The notes beneath the pieces are model-generated. The model saw nothing but the letters and a program-made list of their open reading frames with translations, did no database searches and was not told where the DNA came from. Of a stretch of DNA of 64,000 nucleotides, positions 55,820 through 64,000 are shown one piece after another. The stretch is from Bugulina stolonifera (Eukaryota; Bryozoa; Gymnolaemata; Cheilostomatida; Bugulidae), in contig OW285197.1 in the NCBI GenBank assembly GCA_935421135.1, positions 7,748,223-7,812,222 of the forward strand. The letters run 5' to 3'. The position numbers and the translations under genes were made by a program. Each line of letters starts with the position of its first letter. Positions within the stretch are counted from its first letter, which is position 1.

Positions 55820-58388
55820 TTTAGGAGAAAGTCTGTAAACAGTATACGTATCCAAACTAGACTCGGCATTTATAGCTTTTAGTGTGAGGCACTTGACCAA
55901 TATACAAATATAGTCTGTTTATGCTCTACACACAGTGACGTGGACATGTAGCTTACTCAGTTGCCAACACCAATAGTCTGTAGTTACTCTAGTTACTCTA
56001 GATATATGCAATAAGCACTAAGGTATGAATAAGTTGATTTTTATTATATTATGTGAAAGTTCGCAAAACATGGCCAATGTCTACTACATGTGCATGTTTA
56101 CACACAGAGCTAGGCTGGAAGTTGCCCTAACACAAACGTAATCCATGGCTTTAAAAGCTTAGTTTTAGAAAATTAACAAATATAATACTGGTATAAGACA
56201 CCTAGTTACATGTATGTACTAAAGTATGATATTTTTACCCGTCACTGAGAAACTTGGTACCTCCTCTACTCTACTTTCGAGCTTTGGTATTTGCTAAATA
56301 CTCGCGTTCTACATTGTACGAGTCTACTGTCCTATCACTAAATACCGAGTGAAATCGTTAGTATTACATCTTACCTTTTTCTCTGGAACAGCAGCTGCCT
56401 CAACCCCAGGGTTGGACTATCTAGCACTTGTTATTTATAATTATGCTTTTTTCTACTGCCAATTTTAGTTGGTTGTGTTGAACTACACAAGAAATAGACG
56501 ATATGACTTTAATGTACTCCTACATGTATACAAAGACTTTGTGCAAACACTGCTGTTATAGTACACGGCATGCTCTTACTTGCTTGATTCACAGGTCTCT
56601 ATGACTGAAGATCATCCATCTATCAGGAACCAGCTAGTGATCTCACATGATCTGTAAAAGAAATAACTCTGTAATACAGCACACCAGCCGTATACGTGAT
56701 CTGCTACCACGTGGGTGTTTACTGAACAGTCGTTCAGCAGCTGGTAAACACAGCAGCAGAGTATAATGATATAGTCCTAGCAGCAGAAATTTATCAAACA
56801 CCTTCCAGTTATGAAATAAGGTATTAATAGATTCAATTTTCAATCGAAATAGTTATACATGCGCATTGTGTATGATAATAATATATCCATTTATCCCCAC
56901 TATGCTCAAATCATTCATATAGATATTATACATGTAATACAAGCAAATACAATTTGCATGTTTCAATAATTTAGAACTTACCATGACTGGAGAGAATCTC
57001 AAAAAAACCAATACTGATGATTCCAGCTAGTCTATTCAAAAGACAAAACAACTCTGCTGCATACTAGTGATACACGTGACTTGCTATCACGTCATGGATA
57101 TCACTGTATAATTGTACATCTGGAGTATATAGCAGCAGAGTGATATAGCAGCTACTGCAGTAGCAATGGCAACAACAACAATGGCAGCAGTAGCAGTGGC
57201 TTTCTGTACGTGCCATGAATGACACATGTGTTCTGACCTGCTCACCAACATTCAGATCATTGCCATCTCTGCAACAAGCGCACTCTGCAGCAGGCGTATC
57301 ACGGCTAGCATGGCAGTTCCCACACTGACACCAATTGCCTCACAAGTTTGATGCCCAGCTCTCTTCTTTGCATCATCTTGCTCTTCTCATCGGTGTACCG
57401 TGGTTCTGAACCATAGCCTTCCGATGAAGTAACACTTGAATCCATTCCATGGTGAGTTGAAAAATTGGTAGCCATTCCTTGTATGAACATGTTGTTGTTT
57501 TGCTATGGCGAAAACAGCTGCTCCGATTACAACCTGTACATTCTTTCTAAAGTCGGAAGTTTTTGGGAATATCAAGCAATCCCTTTGGTAGTCTATCCCT
57601 GAATTATGTAATATGCGTTAGTAAACGTGTTATGTAGTCCTAGTAAGATGCCCAAAAACCATGAGACACTACTTCTGTACGAGTAATATGTGTAAATGAA
57701 TTCACAGTACATGTAGTCATATGACGCTCTAACAGGATGTGATAACAATGCAGTCAGTGCAGCGAGTCACTTTACAAGGTGACTAGAACATGCATACAGT
57801 TACATGTAGGTATTGTTGATAGACTGGCGGTAACAGTACTCTTTTCTGTTTGCTGCATGTAAATATCCAATAGGATGTTCCGGCTGTACTGAAATATTGC
57901 AGTAGATACTTGTAAAATATGCGGGAATATTTTGGCTGTATTGAAGAGGTAACGTACAGCACTCACATATTTAAAAATTGACAGGCACATGCACATGCAC
58001 ATGCACATGCGATTGTGCTACCATATTTGCATTCTTTTCTACATTATTTTGATGGTTTACAGTTTTCAAAGATTGGGAGCATTGGAATAAACCAATTAGT
58101 GATCGTGGCTGGTTTAAAACAGAGTTACAAGACTTGTGGTCTATGAGATATTAGCTTTATACCAGATTGGCATGACTGACTACTTGTACAGAAGATGCAG
58201 AGCAAGAACTAAATAATGTGACATCAACATTATCTAGAACAACCAAGGTAAGGTGAAGGTGGTAATTAGTAAATTATTCTACAGTCGTTTAAAGATCGAT
58301 GAATGTCACTTTGTTTATTCCTAAAACGCACGGATTTGCTGGACTATCAACACTGCTGTGAGGTGACTAGCTTTATCTACATGTACGC
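55820..58388. repeat. T unit, copy T9
   Basis: 2569-bp unit, apparently identical to T8. Confidence 0.9.
56623..57474 (-). pseudogene. T gene, frameshifted (T9)
   Basis: Same two lesions as T7. Confidence 0.6.
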
Positions 58389-60966
58389 TTTAGGAGAAAG
58401 TCTGTAAACAGTATACGTATCCAAACTAGACTCGGCATTTATAGCTTTTAGTGTGAGGCACTTGACCAATATACAAATATAGTCTGTTTATGCTCTACAC
58501 ACAGTGACGTGGACATGTAGCTTACTCAGTTGCCAACACCAATAGTCTGTAGTTACTCTAGTTACTCTAGATATATGCAATAAGCACTAAGGTATGAATA
58601 AGTTGATTTTTATTATATTATGTGAAAGTTCGCAAAACATGGCCAATGTCTACTACATGTGCATGTTTACATACAGAGCTAGGCTGGAAGTTGCCCTAAC
58701 ACAAACGTAATCCATGGCTTTAAAAGCTTAGTTTTAGAAAATTAACAAATATAATACTGGTATAAGACACCTAGTTACATGTATGTACTAAAGTATGATA
58801 TTTTTACCCGTCACTGAGAAACTTGGTACCTCCTCTACTCTACTTTCGAGCTTTGGTATTTGCTAAATACTCGCGTTCTACATTGTACGAGTCTACTGTC
58901 CTATCACTAAATACCGAGTGAAATCGTTAGTATTACATCTTACCTTTTTCTCTGGAACAGCAGCTGCCTCAACCCCAGGGTTGGACTATCTAGCACTTGT
59001 TATTTATAATTATGCTTTTTTCTACTGCCAATTTTAGTTGGTTGTGTTGAAAAACACAAGAAATAGACCATATGGTTTTAATGTACGCCTACATGTATAC
59101 AAAGACTTAGTACAAGCACTGTGTAGTACACATGCATGCTCTTACTTGTTTGATTCACAGGTCTCTATGACTGGAGATCATCCATCTATCAGGAACCAGC
59201 TAGTGATCTCACATGATCTGTAAAAGAAATAACTCTGTAATACAGCACACCAGCCGTATACGTGATCTGCTGCCACGTGGGTGTTTACTGAACAGTCGTT
59301 CAGCAGCTGGTAAACACAGCAGCAGAGTATAATGATATAGTCCGAGCAGCAGAAATTTATCAAACACCTTCCAGTTATGAAATAAGGTATTAATAGATTC
59401 AATTTTCAATCGAAATAGTTATACATGCGCATTGTGTATGATAATAATATATCCATTTATCCCCACTATGCTCAAATCATTCATATAGATATTATACATG
59501 TAATACAAGCAAGTACAATTTGCATGTTTCAATAATTTAGAACTTGCCATGACTGGAGAGAATCTCAAAAAAACCAATACTGATGATTCCAGCTAGTCTA
59601 TTCAAAAGACAAAACAACTCTGCTGCATACTAGTGATACACGTGACTTGCTATCACGTCATGGATATCACTGTATAATTGTACATCTGGAGTATATAGCA
59701 GCAGAGTGATATAGCAGCTACTGCAGTAGCAATGGCAACAACAACAATGGCAGCAGTAGCAGTGGCTTTCTGTACGTGCCATGAATGACACATGTGTTCT
59801 GACCTGCTCACCAACATTCAGATCATTGCCATCTCTGCAACAAGCGCACTCTGCAGCAGGCGTATCATGGCTAGCATGGCAGTTCCCACACTGACACCAA
59901 TTGCCTCACAAGTTTGATGCCCAGCTCTCTCCTTTGCATCATCTTGCTCTTCTCATCGGTGTACCGTGGTTCTGAACCATAGCCTTCCGATGAAGTAACA
60001 CTTGAATCCATTCCATGGTGAGTTGAAAAATTGGTAGCCATTCCTTGTATGAACATGTTGTTGTTTCGCTATGGCGAAAACAGCTGCTCCGATTACAACC
60101 TGTACATTCTTTCTAAAGTCGGAAGTTTTTGGGAATATCAAGCAATCCCTTTGGTAGTCTATCCCTGAATTATGTAATATGCGTTAGTAAACGTGTTATG
60201 TAGTCCTAGTAAGATGCCCAAAAACCAAGAGACACTACTTCTGTACGAGTAATGTGTGTAAATGAATTCACAGTACATGTAGTCATATGACGCTCTAACA
60301 GGATGTGATAACAATGCAGTCAGTGCAGCGAGTCACTTTACAAGGTGACTAGAACATGCATACAGGTACATGTAGGTATTGTTGATAGACTGGCGGTAAC
60401 AGTACTCTTTTCTGTTTGCTGCATGTAAATATCCAATAGGATGTTCCGGCTGTACTGAAATATTGCAGTAGATACTTGTAAAATATGCGGGAATATTTTG
60501 GCTGTATTGAATAGGTAAGGTATAGCACTGACATATTTAAAAATTGACATGCACATGCACATGCACATGCACATGCACATGCACATGCGATTGTGTTACC
60601 ATATTTGCATTCTTTTCTTCATTATTTTGATGGTTTACAGTTTTCAAAGATTGGGAGCGTTGGAATAAACCAATTAGTGATCGTGGCTGGTTTAAAACAG
60701 AGTTACAAGACTTGTGGTCTATGAGATATTAGCTTTATACCAGATCGGCATGACTGACTACTTGTACAGAAGATGCAGAGCAAGAGCTAAATAATGTGAC
60801 ATCAACATTATCTAGAACAACCAAGGTAATGTGAAGGTGGTAGTTAGTAAATTATTCTACCGTCGTTTAAAGACCGATGAATGTCACTTTGTTTATTCCT
60901 AAAACGCACAGATTTGCTGGACTATCAACACCGCTGTGAGGTGACTAGCTTTATCTACATGTACGC
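58389..60966. repeat. T unit, copy T10
   Basis: Last array unit. Starts like T8/T9 but from ~59050 on has T1/T4-like variants (for example AAAAACACAAGAAATAGACC), and after ~60200 it resembles T5, so it is a mosaic. Confidence 0.85.
59189..60040 (-). pseudogene. T gene, frameshifted (T10)
   Basis: Carries the 1-bp loss and the TGA of the array copies. Confidence 0.6.
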
Positions 60967-63325
60967 TTTAGGAGAAAGTCTGTAAACAGTATACGTATCT
61001 AAACTAGACTCGGCATTTATAGCTTTTAGTGTGAGGGACTTGACCAATATACAAATATAGTATGTTTATGCTCTACACACAGTGACGTGGACATGTGGCT
61101 TACGCAGTTGCCAACACCAATAGTTTGTAGTTACTGTAGTTACTGTAGTTACACGTAACCAATAATAAATTGAGTTGCTGACGAGGGTAGGATATTGACT
61201 TGTGCGTTTCCATACAGAGCTAGGCCGGAAGTTGCCCTAACACAAACGTAATCCATGGCTTTAAAAACTTATTTTTAGAAAATTAACAAATATAATACTG
61301 GTATAAGACGCCTAGTTATGTACTAAAGTATGATATTTTTACCAGTCACTGAGACACTTGGCACCTCCTCTACTTTCGAGCTTTGGTACATGATTGGTTA
61401 ATGACTGTCCAATAGGATATGGGAGGAAATCGACAGCAGCTTCAAGTGGTGTTCAGTAAACAGGTCTAGCCACATTGTAGCATCTAGTTTCTGGATTCCT
61501 TCAAATGCTAATAGACATTATCCTGGCTGAGACTCATACTAGTCCTAGAACCTCTATATTAGTCTGGTTAAACGGTATGCAGCTCTAAATATAGCCTAGG
61601 GATAGTAGAGTGTAGTCAAATGCAGCATTGCTCTAAGTGGAGGTGATAATAACATACAATGCACAGTTTATTTGTCCAGGATAAGTCTATACTTCCTGTA
61701 ATATAAACATCTGGAACAGAAAAACCACATGGCTCCGTTGATTTTCAAGCGTGCAAAATTAGTTTACTCGTACTGTCGGCTATTTCACTCATGTGATACT
61801 CGTAATATTTTAAAGGTGCAGACTACTTTCGCACATAGTATCATCTTTGTGCGGTGTGTACGCAAAATGGTCTAATTCATCTTTCAACCTACTGAATAGG
61901 TTCTGCAAATATCAAAAGCGGAGCTATGAAACAGTTCTCCTTCATTCGATACTGTTGGACTACACTGCATGACAAGTGAAGACAATTCACAACATCAGCA
62001 CTAAGCTCGCATGTCTTATGTAATCTACAAGACTATCAATTACAAAAGAAAGTCACTACTTGCACGGTTCCAGGAATACATTCTGCAGACTTAACGCAAG
62101 CGTGCTATTATGGAGTCAAGGTCTACGGTTTGTTCAGCTGTTGGACATTTTAATACTGGAGGTCACAAATTTGACTCATGACATCACAAAACCTGAATGG
62201 ATAAAATTAATATTATACATCATTCACAGGAGAATAACTAAAGATGGAATTGGATGTTTGATATTAGACGAACAAACTTATTTTCTTCTCCATAGCAATA
62301 AGTCAGCTTCACCGTAAACTCGTTTGGTATCAGAACTAGTAGTGCCAAGAAAAACAGATGGAATGACGGCATGCTGTGGCACTTTCAACTTTTTATCAGA
62401 TGAACAGGAAGAGGAGAAACAAGTGAAGCAGGCGACTCACTTACCATGACAAGTAGTTGCAGCTACAGAGCACAGTTATTAGTCACGTACACACCTCCAC
62501 TATCTCCGCAGTTTTAAGGATATTTAACTCACAGACTCAAGGGAAAGCAGCTCTTTTCTCGACCACTGATATAATTTCACATAACCAGGTTGTCATTTTA
62601 AATAACTCCCAAATAGACAAACATATTTACTATGAGCAGTTTGATGAAGCTATCCACAGGCTACATGATTGATAGCAAGCTCAGTTGGTACACACTGCAA
62701 CACTGAAGGTGGTATATCACAAAACTGGATAGATGGAGATATGTACGGAGAAGGACTAGACAAGGTGGGTGTGGAAACATCACACCGAAATTACTAACAA
62801 ACTATCCTCTATCTGCCAATGAGTTGACTAGATGACTTGTACAACATAAAGCTATTTGCTATTCTAGTTAATAGTACATGTAGCTAGAAAATGGAGTGAC
62901 CAATGACCAGGATACATATTTTCCGTGTCCATTTTTATTTCTAAGAACATAGACTGCGCATCTTTGGAATGGATGGCTAAACCGGTAGAGACAACAAGTA
63001 CACTGCTTAAGCTCGCAGCACTGCTGTGTAAATCAAAACGAACACTGCAACCAGTTATGATATTCTCATAAACTAGTCACCTATTGTCTACGCTGACTGG
63101 TTGTTCTGGAGCTTTATTAGTAATAGACTAGAAAAATTATTTATGTAGATGGTTCAGATATTTTAACCAAATACAGCAAATAGCATACAGTTTGAACTCT
63201 TGTGTTTTATTTCAATAAAAACATAAATAAATACATTATTTGTGTAAATAATATAACAATGATACACTGAACACTTGAAGATTTGACCTTGAACACTTGA
63301 ACATTTGACCTTGAACACTTGAACT
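60967..63325. repeat. T end and U/R block of M3 (uninterrupted)
   Basis: Second empty-site witness for both M1 insertions (ATAC at ~61647, TTAA at 63326-63329). At 61317 it has a bare TA where T units carry TACATGTA (513-520 in T1). Confidence 0.85.
62074..62672 (+). CDS. R exon candidates, open copy (M3)
   Basis: Exon candidate 62074-62317 (NTFCRLNASVLLWSQGLRFV ... NKSASP, TAA) and exon candidate 62512-62672 after an ATCTCCGCAG acceptor (LRIFNSQTQGKAALFSTTDI, then HNQVVILNNSQIDKHIYYEQ, then FDEAIHRLHD, TGA). The second looks protein-like and is damaged by deletions in M1 and M2. The overlapping upstream frame is stopped here. How the exons join is unclear; family unknown. Confidence 0.25.
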
Positions 63326-63572
63326 TTAAGAAAATGGGGAAGAAAATTACCAAAGTGCTTGTAGAATTTTATTCATTAAACAATATTTAAGGCATACAGT
63401 GTACATGTATTATCTAGAACCTTTGACGTAGGAAAGGGACAAGGTGGTCATTCACCATCTTAAAACTCGGCCTGGGCAGGTAATAATACAAGTGTATAAT
63501 ATTCTTTTGTCAAAAAATGACTTTTACCGAATTGTATTCTGAAAGTTTGATATTATTGAAGGTTTTCTGGTG

Positions 63573-63693
63573 TTATCTTGCCACTGTGGCAGCAGATGCA
63601 TTGCACATGTGCATGTACAATGAAGGTGTGTCTAGACTCATGTATTTAACTGAGAGTCTGTGATTAGATGTATCTGTATTAAATGGACGCAAC
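63573..63693 (-). CDS. Candidate terminal exon V (M3)
   Basis: Same protein as M1 in this stretch; acceptor TTGCCCAG kept. Confidence 0.3.
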
Positions 63694-63756
63694 CTGGGCA
63701 AGAATGGCAGATAATGATAATATAGTAATATAATTATGATAACATCACATAATAAT

Positions 63757-63849
63757 ATTGTGTAATACATGCATGTGCATGTGTTACATAATATATATTA
63801 TGTAACACATGCATGTGTATGTATTACATAATATATATTATGTAACACA
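63757..63849. repeat. Duplicated AT palindrome
   Basis: Two hairpins in tandem (TGTAATACATGCATGTGCAT ... and TGTAACACATGCATGTGTAT ...), where M1 and M2 have one. Confidence 0.9.
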
Positions 63850-64000
63850 GCACTCAATAATATATAAATGTAATAATCGTCAACAACACAAACAACGAAA
63901 TGGAATTTAATAGTTATAGAGATTACTAGTCATATTTACCTTATTTAGACTCACGTAAAACAAGAATTTAGAATTGAAATAGAATAATAAAAATCGCAAT

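Larger units (their letters stand above)
63326..64000. repeat. V block of M3 (cut by window end)
   Basis: Counterpart of 16135 and 33474 onward. Confidence 0.85.

Overview
The window looks like AT-rich non-coding-dominated DNA from an invertebrate animal. I cannot name the species; a sponge-like or similar early-branching or marine invertebrate genome would fit, but that is a guess. The evidence is eukaryotic: GT-AG splice signals around short coding exons, an LTR retrotransposon primed by an animal-type tRNA-Leu end, hAT-like and TTAA-target DNA elements, microsatellites, and no bacterial operon structure. There is one long open reading frame (1112 codons, the Gag-like protein of the LTR element). 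Everything else that looks coding is short exons.

The layout is a tandem array inside a tandem array. A macro-unit of order X - T(n) - U/R - V recurs three times: M1 (1-17803, only its T, U/R and V parts), M2 (17911-42250, with an extra P block at 34.7-42.2 kb) and M3 (42255 to the end). X carries a small three-exon gene, in inverted duplicate, for a predicted coiled-coil plus tail-anchor protein. T is a ~2.57-kb unit with a small membrane-protein gene on the minus strand and candidate exons of another gene on the plus strand. U/R and V carry weaker exon candidates. T is present twice plus a partial in M1, twice in M2 and five times in M3, where four copies sit at a ~2569-bp period; this expansion explains why M2-M3 offsets jump from ~21.97 kb (X) to ~29.85 kb (U/R/V).

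Because each region exists two or three times, insertions can be read against empty sites. M1 alone has a 5012-bp Gag-only LTR retrotransposon (4-bp ATAC target duplication, LTRs with one difference in 663 bp), a 3846-bp element with inverted ends and TTAA duplication, and a 439-bp retroposon-like insert with an 8-bp duplication and a (GAAT)n end. M2 alone has a 2858-bp hAT-type element with a perfect 8-bp duplication. M3 alone has a 560-bp fold-back TTAA MITE. Single copies also differ by TA becoming TACATGTA at five places and TA becoming TACTGTA at one, which is the form of scar expected from Tc1/mariner-type excision.

The probable coding content is a set of duplicated small genes (X and T) in several states: apparently intact, frameshifted, stop-containing or rearranged. 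The four-copy array at 50.7-61.0 kb amplifies a T unit that had already lost its reading frame. Gene function is not recognised for X, T, S, R, V or P; only architecture and selection-like patterns are reported.
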